Below are positions 45,221 through 53,823 of a DNA stretch of 64,000 bases, piece by piece. Position 1 is the first letter of the stretch; every line of letters begins with the position of its first letter. The position numbers and the translations under genes are program-made. The DNA is from Neolewinella antarctica. GTDB lineage: Bacteria > Bacteroidota > Bacteroidia > Chitinophagales > Saprospiraceae. The notes beneath the pieces are model-generated. The model saw only the letters and a program-made list of their open reading frames with translations, had not been told where the DNA came from and did no database searches. The stretch lies in NCBI RefSeq assembly GCF_011927835.1, contig NZ_JAATJH010000002.1, forward strand, positions 637,915-701,914, read 5' to 3'.

Positions 45221-45348
45221 CTCCCGAGGGCGTTTTGAAGTTTACGCTGTTACAGCGTGGCGGTTTTCAACAACACCTACCTTACGGATTGAAGAACGGG
45301 ACTAAGCAGACTTATTTTGAAATTTTGTTACACGAAGTAATACAACAA

Positions 45349-46368
45349 ATGAGGAATGCCCTGCCCAATGAATTCTACGACGGGAAACATAAGCCCCTTG
45401 CTTTCGAACGGGAGAAAGACTGGCCCCTAGTGAGTGTTTCCATACTAGCCTACAACCAGCGTGACCTGATTGGCCGGGCCCTGGACAGCGTGATCGCCCA
45501 ACGAGTGGACTTTACTTACGAGATAATTGTCGGAGACGATTGCTCCGACGACGGAACCCAGGAAGTGCTGCTCGAATATCAGCGCCGCCATCCGGACTTG
45601 ATTCAACTAGTGCTTCACCCCCGCCGCTACCAGGAAATCCCCGGTCGAACGAATAACATTACCAATCTGATGGCCTGCCGGGGTAAATACACGGCCCTGC
45701 TCGATGGTGACGACTATTGGAATAACCCCCAAAAGTTACAGCGGCAAGTTGACGTCCTGGAAGCAGACAACCGATACGTTGCCTGTTTTCACGACTCAGC
45801 CTATGAGCTGGAAAAAGGGCATAATGGATTTAAATTTTTGCCCACGACCCTGAACGGTAAAATAGGTAACCCACCGTCTGGCTGCTACGGACTTGCCGAT
45901 TTAGTCTTGTTACAGAATGTTCTGCTGAAGCCGAGCACCCTACTATTTCGTACGCGCGTTTTCGGTGATTTTCCAGATTGGTTCGATCGGGTCATCTTCG
46001 CCGACGTTATCCTAGTCAGTTTGATTGCGGAAAGGGGAGACCTGTATTACGACGATCAGCCCATGGCCATTCAGTACTTGAACCAGGGTAGCTTCACCCA
46101 GGTGTACATGGGAGACGATAAAATCATCACCGGTCGGTTGTGGGAGCTGGATATGTTAGTACAACGGTACTCTAAATTGGGGGACAGTGAGCATTTAAAT
46201 AAAGTCCGCAACGGTGAATTATTCAAGCTGGCGGCTATTCGCTACCGATCCGGTAGGTACTATTCCTCCTTTTTGCATTTGCTGACAACCATCCAGCGAA
46301 GCCCGGTAGTGGCTACGAAAAGGATTGCTAGTGTTTTACGAAGCCGTATTCAGGACAGAAGGAAATAG
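45349..46368 (+). CDS. family 2 (GT-A) glycosyltransferase
   Basis: A GT2 enzyme of 339 aa from ATG 45349; TTG 45235 would add 38 residues. The ATG is preferred because its paralogue at 62141 begins at the same place (MRNALP against MKNRSP). Motifs are SVSILAYNQRDLIGRALDSV, IIVGDDCSDDGTQE (first acidic pair) and ALLDGDDYWNNPQKL (DxD-like metal site). The paralogue shares PGRTNNITNL-type and HPxRF stretches. The sugar transferred is unknown. It converges on the Wzt gene. Confidence 0.88.
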   Translation: MRNALPNEFYDGKHKPLAFEREKDWPLVSVSILAYNQRDLIGRALDSVIAQRVDFTYEIIVGDDCSDDGTQEVLLEYQRRHPDLIQLVLHPRRYQEIPGRTNNITNLMACRGKYTALLDGDDYWNNPQKLQRQVDVLEADNRYVACFHDSAYELEKGHNGFKFLPTTLNGKIGNPPSGCYGLADLVLLQNVLLKPSTLLFRTRVFGDFPDWFDRVIFADVILVSLIAERGDLYYDDQPMAIQYLNQGSFTQVYMGDDKIITGRLWELDMLVQRYSKLGDSEHLNKVRNGELFKLAAIRYRSGRYYSSFLHLLTTIQRSPVVATKRIASVLRSRIQDRRK

Positions 46369-46452
46369 ATGGCGATCGGTTGGTCTGATGGCAGTCGTAG
46401 TTACGTGCATGGCAGGTTCATTTATTCGAATGAGCCACCAAGAGCGCTATAC

Positions 46453-47733
46453 TCAAGTCGTTCCTATTCCGGTGACCTTCTCGTACGCCTCCCAGCTACA
46501 AGCCTCCGGAATAAAGCTTCCGTGATACTGCCCCATCGGTACGAGGCCGCTTCCGTAAATATCTCGCTCGTTTACGTACAGTTGGCCTGCGGCTGAAATA
46601 CGGTCCTCGGCGTCAACCATGCTCCCCGCCCAGAGATCCAGCAGGTAGTGTCCGGGCATCATGGACAGATTAGGTAGCGTGATTCTGATCTTGTTCACCC
46701 CCTTGACTACCGGCAGCTTAGTTCCCTGCAGGCGGTTATTGATCGTCATCAGTACCTCACGGTAACCCTTGCTCACCTGCACGGCCACGACGAGGTCCTC
46801 GAAATTAGTAGAAGACTCCAGGGTTAGATCGATGACGAGCGGCTGAAAAGGATAAACCTCCCCCCCTTCGTTTAGTATCATTTCGGTAAAGCGGACACCA
46901 CCGCTGCCCTCCCGGTCCGTGCGGTCGGCTAATACCTGACGCTCCGAGAGATTCATGCTGGCCGCCCGGTAGCGGTGAATGGCTTCTTGCACCCCACCGT
47001 TGAAGATTATCCGGCCGTTCTCCATAAGTAGGCACCGGCTACAGAGCCCTTCCACGGCCACCATGTTATGGCTTACGAAAAGTACCGTGCGACCGCTTTT
47101 GGCCACCTTATCCATCTTGCCGAGGCACTTCTCCTGAAAAGCAAGATCGCCTACCGCAAGAACTTCGTCGATGATGAGAATCTCCGGGTCCAGGTGTGCC
47201 GCAACGGCGAAGGCGAGCCTCACTTTCATTCCGGAAGAGTAAAATTTTACCGGGGTATCAATGTGTGCTTCGACACCGCTGAAGGCTATAATCTCTTCGA
47301 ATTTTTCCTCCACCTCCCGACGCGTCATCCCCAAAATGGTTCCGTTCATGTACACGTTGTCGCGCCCCGTCAGGTCATCGTGAAACCCAGTGCCTACTTC
47401 CAGTAAGCTAGAAACACGACCCTGCAGAGCGATTTGCCCGGTGGTGGGCTCGGTAATACGACTAAGTACCTTGAGTAGAGAACTTTTTCCCGCACCGTTG
47501 TGGCCGATAATACCCAGCACTTCTCCTTTGGCAACGGAAAAATTGACGTCCTTCAGTGCCCAGAGTATGCTGGAATCCCCCGTTTCATCGCCGCTGAACT
47601 TTTTTCTGGAGGCAATGCGCCGAAAATTCCGGATGGGGTAGAGAAGGGTGGACTTCACCGCCTCGACCAGGGTGTCGGACCGTTCCATGGTACCCAACCG
47701 GTACCGCTTACCTAAATTTTGTACTTCAATCAT
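46453..47733 (-). CDS. wzt: ABC O-antigen exporter ATPase with C-terminal carbohydrate-binding domain
   Basis: The ATPase of a Wzm/Wzt polysaccharide exporter, 426 aa from ATG 47733 (TTG 47739 also possible). Walker A is GHNGAGKSS at residues 77-85, the signature is YSSGMKVRLAFAVA, Walker B is ILIIDEVLAVGD and the H-loop is FVSHNM. A C-terminal domain of about 180 aa (from RFTEMILNEGGEV) matches the Wzt_C beta-sandwich that recognises the polymer's non-reducing end cap. It is encoded downstream of wzm on the same strand. Confidence 0.93.
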   Translation of the reverse strand: MIEVQNLGKRYRLGTMERSDTLVEAVKSTLLYPIRNFRRIASRKKFSGDETGDSSILWALKDVNFSVAKGEVLGIIGHNGAGKSSLLKVLSRITEPTTGQIALQGRVSSLLEVGTGFHDDLTGRDNVYMNGTILGMTRREVEEKFEEIIAFSGVEAHIDTPVKFYSSGMKVRLAFAVAAHLDPEILIIDEVLAVGDLAFQEKCLGKMDKVAKSGRTVLFVSHNMVAVEGLCSRCLLMENGRIIFNGGVQEAIHRYRAASMNLSERQVLADRTDREGSGGVRFTEMILNEGGEVYPFQPLVIDLTLESSTNFEDLVVAVQVSKGYREVLMTINNRLQGTKLPVVKGVNKIRITLPNLSMMPGHYLLDLWAGSMVDAEDRISAAGQLYVNERDIYGSGLVPMGQYHGSFIPEACSWEAYEKVTGIGTT

Positions 47734-47857
47734 AGACAATTGTGTTGGCCGCCGATCGGCAATAAACCGCAGCGACTAAGGCTTCAAATGCGTCCGGGTC
47801 GGTAAAAATTATGCCAACCGCGAGAAAAAGATCGGGGTAGCCGGAGTAAATCTTCCC

Positions 47858-48679
47858 TTAGGCCAGGTCAGCAAAATGACGTTCGGTGCGCCGGAAGTAA
47901 AAACAGCCGATCAGAAAGATTACCAGCGAAGTCGCAAAACCCGTCCCCACCCATTCCCACGGAAAGGGGCGGTTTTGCAAAAAGATGGACCGCATCCCCT
48001 CGATAACGCCCACCATGGGGTTAAGTGCGTACAGGGGTTGCCAACGCTCCGGTATGATGCTAACGGAGTAGACAACCGGTGCACTGTACATCAGGACGCG
48101 CACGAGGAAGCTCATGGCGTACTGTATATCCCGGTACTGAACGGCCAACGCGGCTAAAAAACAGCCCGCGCCAATGCTAGTGAGGATTAATATGAGCAGC
48201 AGTACCGGAACCATGATGATTGTGGCACTGGGTGTCATACCGTAGTAGATGAGCAACCCAATCAGCACTAACGAAGCCACTCCGAAATCGATTAACTTGC
48301 CAAACACCGCGGACAGAGGCAGGATAAGCCGGGGGAAATACACCTTTCCGATCATCGTCCGGTTCTTCACCAGGGACCCCGTCGCCTCCGTCAGAATTCC
48401 ACTGAAATAAGTCCAGGAAACCATGGCCGTGTAGCTAAAGAGGATATAGGGCGTCCCGTCGGAACCTAACTTCGCTAAATTTCCGAAAATAACCGTAAAG
48501 ATGATCGCCTGAATGAGCGGGTCGAACACCGCCCAGCCTACCCCGAGGATGGATTGGGCGTACTTGATTTTGATGCCACGCAGGGAAAGGAAATAGAGCA
48601 GGTCGCGGTAAGCCCAGATCGCCTTTACGTCGATCAACTGCCAGCCGCTGGTTGGCTTGATGATGGTGGTCTGCTGCAT
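47858..48679 (-). CDS. wzm: ABC-2 type O-antigen exporter permease
   Basis: The membrane subunit of the exporter, 273 aa from ATG 48679 (TTG 48706 would add nine residues). About six hydrophobic helices follow a cytoplasmic N-terminus with RDLLYFLSLRGIKIKYAQSILGVGWAVFDPLIQ, the standard Wzm opening. Late motifs RDIQYAMSFLVRVLMYSAPVVY and LNPMVGVIEGMRSIF are typical. It lies about 125 bp upstream of wzt and is divergent from the oxidoreductase at 48776. Confidence 0.94.
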   Translation of the reverse strand: MQQTTIIKPTSGWQLIDVKAIWAYRDLLYFLSLRGIKIKYAQSILGVGWAVFDPLIQAIIFTVIFGNLAKLGSDGTPYILFSYTAMVSWTYFSGILTEATGSLVKNRTMIGKVYFPRLILPLSAVFGKLIDFGVASLVLIGLLIYYGMTPSATIIMVPVLLLILILTSIGAGCFLAALAVQYRDIQYAMSFLVRVLMYSAPVVYSVSIIPERWQPLYALNPMVGVIEGMRSIFLQNRPFPWEWVGTGFATSLVIFLIGCFYFRRTERHFADLA

Positions 48680-48745
48680 AAGGGTTAAGAAGGCTTTAGG
48701 CCGCAAAAGTACGGCTTTAAATACGCGTAGCCATGAGTTCCGGCG

Positions 48746-48753
48746 TATCTTCG
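48746..48753 (+). promoter_or_regulatory. -7-like element TATCTTCG
   Basis: One base from TAnnTTTG, 22 bp before the TTG start at 48776, in the short divergent spacer with wzm. Confidence 0.4.
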
Positions 48754-48775
48754 CCGACTAATTAACACAACAGTA

Positions 48776-49798
48776 TTGTCAAACCACCCACCCCAAAGCC
48801 TCAAGTTTGCCGTTGTCGGCTGCGGCCACATCGGTAAGCGCCACCTGGCCGTAATTGCCGCCGAGCCAACGGCCGAGCTGGTCGCCTTTTGTGAGGACGA
48901 CGCGGATAAGCTAGCGAGTTTCACGGATTTGTATCCGGGCACCCAACCGTACGCCGATTATCAGCGGATGCTGAAAGAAACCGACGCCGACATCATCAGC
49001 ATCTGTACGCCCCACGGCTTGCACGCCATCATGAGCATCCAGGCCGCTTACGCCGGTAAGCATATTCTCGTGGAAAAACCCATGGCTCTGACCGTGCGGG
49101 AAAGCGAAAGCATGATCGCCGCTGCCAATGCAAATGAGGTCAAACTTTACGTCGTCAAGCAAAATCGCTACAACCAGCCTATTCTCCGGGTAAAAGAAGC
49201 GCTCGACGCGGGTCAGTTAGGTCGTCCGCTGATGGTTCAGTGCAACGTGATTTGGAACCGCAACAACGCGTATTACGAGCAGTCTAGCTGGCGGGGCAAT
49301 CGGGAGTTCGAAGGCGGTGCCCTGCAAACCCAGGTCAGCCACTTTATCGACCTGATGATCTGGTGGTTCGGCGACGTCACCCAGGCCAAGACCATCATGG
49401 ATACGCTCAACCACGACATTCAGATCGAAGACTGCGGCAGCTCCGCGCTCCGCTTTTCATCCGGCGTCATCGGAAACTTGATGTGGACGACCTGCGCCTA
49501 CCGCCAGAACTTCGAGGGCAGCCTGACGCTCGTCTGCGAAAAAGGCTTAGTCAAGATCGGTGGAAAGTACCTGAATAAGATCGAGTACTGGGAAGTCGAA
49601 GGCGTTCCGCAACCCACCCTCGATGAGGAAATCGACCAGCCTAATAATTACGGGACGTACCAGGGTAGCTCCAGCAATCACGACAAACTGATTACTGACC
49701 TGGTCGATCAATTTATTCAGCGCCGCGAGGGCGTCGTCGAAGGGCCGGAGGGTATTCGTTCCATCCGCGCCATCGAGAAAATTTACGGGGGAGCATGA
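48776..49798 (+). CDS. Gfo/Idh/MocA-family oxidoreductase, WbpB-like
   Basis: An NAD-dependent sugar oxidoreductase of 340 aa. FAVVGCGHIGKRHL forms the Rossmann loop, VEKPMALT holds the catalytic-type lysine, and the GGALQTQVSHFIDLMIWWFGD helix has the usual His. WbpB oxidises UDP-GlcNAcA at C3 for later amination by WbpE; the downstream DegT aminotransferase at 51557 makes that comparison reasonable. The start is TTG 48776. The stop overlaps the next gene in ATGA. Confidence 0.88.
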   Translation: MSNHPPQSLKFAVVGCGHIGKRHLAVIAAEPTAELVAFCEDDADKLASFTDLYPGTQPYADYQRMLKETDADIISICTPHGLHAIMSIQAAYAGKHILVEKPMALTVRESESMIAAANANEVKLYVVKQNRYNQPILRVKEALDAGQLGRPLMVQCNVIWNRNNAYYEQSSWRGNREFEGGALQTQVSHFIDLMIWWFGDVTQAKTIMDTLNHDIQIEDCGSSALRFSSGVIGNLMWTTCAYRQNFEGSLTLVCEKGLVKIGGKYLNKIEYWEVEGVPQPTLDEEIDQPNNYGTYQGSSSNHDKLITDLVDQFIQRREGVVEGPEGIRSIRAIEKIYGGA

Positions 49799-50733
49799 TC
49801 GAAGACGAACTTTTTGCCGGTCGACCGTGGGCGGAGGTGCTCGAACGCGCCTACGGCTTCACCGTCGAATGGACGGCTGCGGGCTTCCCGTTCGCTCCGC
49901 TGGACGATCTGGCCGGCCGCCGCGTAAGTAGCCTACCTTTTTCGGATTATCTACCGTTTTGTACGGTTGGGAGTGTGGAGGATCACCTATCCGATTTACG
50001 GCGTCAGTACCCCGGTCGGGCAATCACGATTAAAGCTACGTTGCCGGAGGACGCTACGCCCACCGGAATGGAGATTACCCGGCGGGCCGTTTATCATCGC
50101 TACCAAACAGGGGGGGCTTCTTCTTCGGAGTTCAGGCGGGGTGTCCGCAAAGCCGTGAAGCAGGGTGTCCGGATAGCAAGGCGGACCGATGCGGATGGTC
50201 TCGATCGGTTTCTGGAACTTTACCACTGGCAACGGCTCAACAAATTCGGCGGAATTCCCCAGCCACCCTCCTTCTTTCGGGCTATTTTTGACGTCTTTAT
50301 CGCCAACGATAAAGGGTTCTTCCTGGAAGCGCTCACCGCGGAAAACGAGTTGGCCGCCTCGGTGGTCGTGCTGAGCGAAGGCACGGGTTGGTTCTACAAA
50401 TTCGGGGCTTCCGATCCGGACCACCTGTCGACGCGCCCGAATAATTTGATCTTCCAACACCTGATCGAAGCGGTCGACGCCGGTGAGGCGACCTTTCTGG
50501 ATTTTGGCCTCAGCGGTGCCGGTGATTCGTATGCGGGGCTGCGTCGGTTCAAATCCGGGACGGGTGCCACGGAGCATCCCGTCACGTATTTTCGCTCGCC
50601 CGGCGCGGTTGATGAGCGGGCCGATGAATTCCTTAAGTTCGTGTATGAATTTACTAAAGCTACCGCCGCCTCGGGTAACGACCGGGCGGCCATTGCGCCC
50701 ATCAGTGAACGACTTTATCGGTATTTAGCATGA
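49795..50733 (+). CDS. FemAB/GNAT-like acyltransferase
   Basis: A 312-aa protein of the FemAB-like (Acetyltransf_6) type. A C-terminal GNAT-like fold includes FRRGVRKAVKQGVRIARRTDADGLDRFLELYHWQRLNKFG and, later, WFYKFGASDPDHLSTRPNNLIFQHLIEAVDAGEATFLDFG. These are usual in FemAB proteins that transfer aminoacyl or acyl groups. It overlaps both neighbours by 4 bp. An amino-acid or acyl transfer to the amino sugar is a plausible but unproven role. Confidence 0.8.
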   Translation: MIEDELFAGRPWAEVLERAYGFTVEWTAAGFPFAPLDDLAGRRVSSLPFSDYLPFCTVGSVEDHLSDLRRQYPGRAITIKATLPEDATPTGMEITRRAVYHRYQTGGASSSEFRRGVRKAVKQGVRIARRTDADGLDRFLELYHWQRLNKFGGIPQPPSFFRAIFDVFIANDKGFFLEALTAENELAASVVVLSEGTGWFYKFGASDPDHLSTRPNNLIFQHLIEAVDAGEATFLDFGLSGAGDSYAGLRRFKSGTGATEHPVTYFRSPGAVDERADEFLKFVYEFTKATAASGNDRAAIAPISERLYRYLA

Positions 50734-51563
50734 GAATAGCCATCATCGGTAACAACGACGGGCCGGAACGTCTCGCGGCGGCTTTGGCTGACGGTAGTCA
50801 CGAGGTCGTCCTGGTGGGTCTTCAGAAAGGGGCGCGGACGCGGGAGCAAAGTACGGTACCGGATGAGCAAAGTTTGGAACAAGCCATTACCGGGCTGAAG
50901 GTCGACTTGATCATCAACTGCTTCGCCAACTTTCGGTACCGCTATCTCCACCAAACCTATTCGATTCTTAACGTCCACCTCGCTCCGTTGCCCCGCTACC
51001 GGGGGCGGCACCCGCTCCAGTGGGCACTCATTAACGGGGAGTCTACTTTCGGTGCCACCATCCACACCATCACGGATGACTACGATGCCGGGCCGATCTA
51101 CTGGCGGGGTGAGCTGCCGGTTCAAAATGGCTGGTCCGCCCGCCAACTCCGGGAAGCCATGTTGCAACTCGTCGAAACAAACATTACCGGCGTGCTGGAC
51201 GCTTACCCTACTGCCGACCCAATCCCCAACAATCCGGCGGAAGCCACCTACGTTACGCGTAGAAACCCCGAGGATAGCATGATTGGTGACTGGTCGGACC
51301 GCGATAAGGTCTACCGCACCGTTCACGCCCTACGGGAGGATGAGCACCCTGCTTTTGCCCGGACCACCGGTACGGAAAAAGTAGTGTTCACCGGAGCACA
51401 ACCGGGTACCCGTCGTTTCGTCGGCTTCGTCACGGGCACCGTCGTCGGAAAAACGGGCCAGCAAATCGAAGTAGTTTGTGAAGACGGGCGTACCCTCTTT
51501 TTAGAGGTTAGTCCCGATTCACCCCACCTTCCTAGCACAAACGATAATCTAATAGCATGGTAG
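50730..51563 (+). CDS. sugar N-formyltransferase
   Basis: A formyltransferase of 277 aa using N10-formyltetrahydrofolate. The catalytic triad can be placed: Asn81 and His83 in NVHLAPLPRYRGRHP, and Asp119 in DDYDAGPI. A C-terminal OB-like region covers the last third. Such enzymes (for example VioF and FdtF) formylate amino groups of nucleotide-linked amino sugars. The neighbouring aminotransferase at 51557 would provide the amine. A GC-rich 18-mer (50830-50847) is read as GARTRE. Confidence 0.88.
   Translation: MRIAIIGNNDGPERLAAALADGSHEVVLVGLQKGARTREQSTVPDEQSLEQAITGLKVDLIINCFANFRYRYLHQTYSILNVHLAPLPRYRGRHPLQWALINGESTFGATIHTITDDYDAGPIYWRGELPVQNGWSARQLREAMLQLVETNITGVLDAYPTADPIPNNPAEATYVTRRNPEDSMIGDWSDRDKVYRTVHALREDEHPAFARTTGTEKVVFTGAQPGTRRFVGFVTGTVVGKTGQQIEVVCEDGRTLFLEVSPDSPHLPSTNDNLIAW
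50830..50847 (-). repeat. GC-rich 18-mer within coding sequence (one mismatch)
   Basis: GGGCGCGGACGCGGGAGC, one base from the consensus reverse strand, inside the formyltransferase gene. Confidence 0.75.
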
Positions 51564-52675
51564 ACATCCCTCTCATCGACCTGAAAGCCCAGTACGCCAC
51601 CCTCCGCCCCGCCGTGGACGAGGCCGTCGCCGAAGTGCTCGCCACCACGGGTTTTATCGGTGGCCCCCAGGTTAAAGAATTTGAAGAAAATTTTGCTGAG
51701 TTTGGTAACTACCCCGAAGTAGTCGCTTGCGGTAACGGGACGGACGCGCTCGAATTATTACTCGATGCGTGGGAAATAGGGGAGGGCGACGAAGTGATCG
51801 TCCCGGCCATGAGTTGGATCAGCACGAGTGAGGTCGTCGCCACCCGCGGGGCGAAACCAATCTTTGTCGACGTCGACCCGAAGACTTACTGTATCGACCC
51901 GGCTTTGATTCCCGCCGCCATCACTTCCCGGACGAAATGCATCATCGCCGTCCACCTCTACGGTCACCCGGCTGACCTGGGTGCCATCCGTAAAATCGCT
52001 GACGAACATAGTTTGTACCTGATCGAAGACTGCGCCCAGGCACACGGTGCATTCTTCGGGGAGCACAACATCGGCACGGTCGGTGACGGAGCGACCTTCA
52101 GTTTCTTCCCCTCCAAAAGTCTCGGCGCTTACGGGGATGCCGGTGCCGTCATTGCTCCTTCCCCCGAACTTGGCACCCGCGTCCGCGCCCTAGCTAACCA
52201 CGGGATGCCCGGCCGCAGACACCACCACGTTTACCACGGCCGAAATAGCCGGATGGATGCTTTACAGGCAGCAGTCCTGAACGTGAAAATTCCCCACCTG
52301 GCGGGCTGGATCACGGCCAAAAACCAGCACGCCAAGCGCTACCAGGATAATCTGGAAGACCTCGACCCCGGCTACCTCAGCCTCCCGAGCACGGCGCCCG
52401 ATTGCTACCACGGCTTCCATCTTTTCGTCATCCGCACCGAGCGCCGCGATGAATTAGCGGAGTTCCTGACCGCAAAAGGAGTCGCCAATACCGTTCATTA
52501 CCCCACCGCGCTGCCCCTGCACGCCTGCTACGCGGAAGACGGCTACCGGGCCGAAGATTATCCCGTATCCGTCAACCTAGGTAACACCGCCCTCAGCCTG
52601 CCCATGTTCGCCGAGCTGACGGACGAGCAAATCGATTACGTCAGTGACCAACTAAAAGAATTCTTCGCCGCTTGA
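51557..52675 (+). CDS. DegT/DnrJ-family sugar aminotransferase (WbpE/FdtB-like)
   Basis: A PLP aminotransferase of 372 aa. It opens with IPLIDLKAQYATLRP, typical of the branch that aminates 3-keto nucleotide sugars. The PLP lysine is Lys187 in FFPSKSLGAYGDAGA, and the Asp of PLP binding is in YLIEDCAQAHGA. Together with the oxidoreductase and formyltransferase upstream it suggests a 3-amino, possibly N-formylated, sugar. It overlaps the formyltransferase gene by 7 bp and the next gene by 4 bp. Confidence 0.9.
   Translation: MVDIPLIDLKAQYATLRPAVDEAVAEVLATTGFIGGPQVKEFEENFAEFGNYPEVVACGNGTDALELLLDAWEIGEGDEVIVPAMSWISTSEVVATRGAKPIFVDVDPKTYCIDPALIPAAITSRTKCIIAVHLYGHPADLGAIRKIADEHSLYLIEDCAQAHGAFFGEHNIGTVGDGATFSFFPSKSLGAYGDAGAVIAPSPELGTRVRALANHGMPGRRHHHVYHGRNSRMDALQAAVLNVKIPHLAGWITAKNQHAKRYQDNLEDLDPGYLSLPSTAPDCYHGFHLFVIRTERRDELAEFLTAKGVANTVHYPTALPLHACYAEDGYRAEDYPVSVNLGNTALSLPMFAELTDEQIDYVSDQLKEFFAA
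52173..52190 (+). repeat. GC-rich 18-mer within coding sequence
   Basis: A perfect copy, GCACCCGCGTCCGCGCCC, read as Gly-Thr-Arg-Val-Arg-Ala in the aminotransferase. Confidence 0.85.
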
Positions 52676-53823
52676 AAAAACTAATCAAATTCGACATCAT
52701 TCACCCCGCCGCGTGGCTGGCCGATAAAAAGGCCGAACACCCGGAAGTGAAGGAAATGAGCCTGGAAGAATACCGCGCCTGGCTACTCGGTCTGTTCTCG
52801 AACTACAGCGATTTTTACACCCATTACCTCACCGAATCAGGCGAGTGGGACGCGGAAGAGTACTTTTTGCTGGATGACCTGTACAACCTGAAAGTAGCCC
52901 AGCATCTCTACGGAAAGGAACGAGGGTTAGCAATGGATGTAGCCGCTAAGGTTTATTACAAACTTCGTCGCCGAGGGCCCGGGCAATGGCGTAGCCACCT
53001 TATTAAAAAGTACATCCAGTCCTTCAAACCGGACGTGATCTTCGTCCGATCGCAGCCGCAGAACTCTAAATTTTGGCTACAATTTCGAAAAGACGCGCTA
53101 CTCGTAGCTCGCCTCAGTGCGCGGCTACCCCAGAATTGGCATCCGGAACATTTCGATCTAATTTATACCGACCAGCCTGATTTTCAGACCTTTTTTCATT
53201 TTCACGGTGTCAAAACCGTTCTGAACGACCAGGGTTTCGATCCTCGAATCATCGATCACCTTCAATCGGGTCGCCCTTCTCCGGGTGTCGTTTTCTGCGG
53301 AGGACTGGGCACCCAGAATTTTCTGGCGCGGACGGAATTTTTCGAGCGTATCGCTCAACGAGCCAAATTTTCCTGGTGGGGCTATTGGTGGGAGTACGGT
53401 GGCGACGGACGCGCGCTTAAAGACTTCCCCGCCCTGCACGCGGGTTTTAACGGTCCGACGAGCGGCCTGGAAATGTACCAGATTTACCACGACGCGGATA
53501 TTTGCCTGAACGATTACGTAGACACCGCCAACGGCATCGGCTTTAATCAGCGGATGTTTGAAGTAATGGGAAGCGGTGGCTTCTTATTGACGCGGATGGC
53601 ACCGAATTTCGCGGAGCAGTTTCCGGAGGGCATTTTTGCCACCTACGTCGACGACGAGGATTGTCTACGCCAAGTCGACCATTACTTGGCGCACCCGGAA
53701 GAGCGTGCCGTAATTGCCAAAAAAGGGCAAGCGTACATTGTAGAAAATTACAATTACGAGCGCATTTCCAAAGAATTTGCCGACGATCTGTTGGTAGAAT
53801 TAGCGGCTAAGGACAAAGCTTGA
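52672..53823 (+). CDS. glycosyltransferase of the CgeB-like (GT1_2) type
   Basis: A 383-aa GT-B protein starting at TTG 52672 in the TTGA overlap. The C-terminal half has YHDADICLNDYVDTANGIGFNQRMFEVMGSGGFLLTRMAPNFAEQFPEG, the signature of the Glyco_trans_1_2 / CgeB group. The end NYNYERISKEFADDLL is also typical. The N-terminal half is poorly conserved. Its stop overlaps the convergent oxygenase gene by 17 bp, so no terminator can lie between them. Confidence 0.85.
   Translation: MKKLIKFDIIHPAAWLADKKAEHPEVKEMSLEEYRAWLLGLFSNYSDFYTHYLTESGEWDAEEYFLLDDLYNLKVAQHLYGKERGLAMDVAAKVYYKLRRRGPGQWRSHLIKKYIQSFKPDVIFVRSQPQNSKFWLQFRKDALLVARLSARLPQNWHPEHFDLIYTDQPDFQTFFHFHGVKTVLNDQGFDPRIIDHLQSGRPSPGVVFCGGLGTQNFLARTEFFERIAQRAKFSWWGYWWEYGGDGRALKDFPALHAGFNGPTSGLEMYQIYHDADICLNDYVDTANGIGFNQRMFEVMGSGGFLLTRMAPNFAEQFPEGIFATYVDDEDCLRQVDHYLAHPEERAVIAKKGQAYIVENYNYERISKEFADDLLVELAAKDKA

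Larger units (their letters stand above)
44910..45348 (+). other. Intergenic gap with a repeat copy, hairpin and promoter element
   Basis: About 440 bp up to the preferred start of the next gene. It contains a GC-rich 18-mer copy (44978-44995) within a terminator-like hairpin and a TACCTTTG element at 45213-45220. No gene seen. Confidence 0.5.

Noticed and set aside
46325-46596. Short plus-strand frames at the convergent junction after the GT2 gene
   Set aside because: They lie opposite the end of wzt and have no start context or family features.
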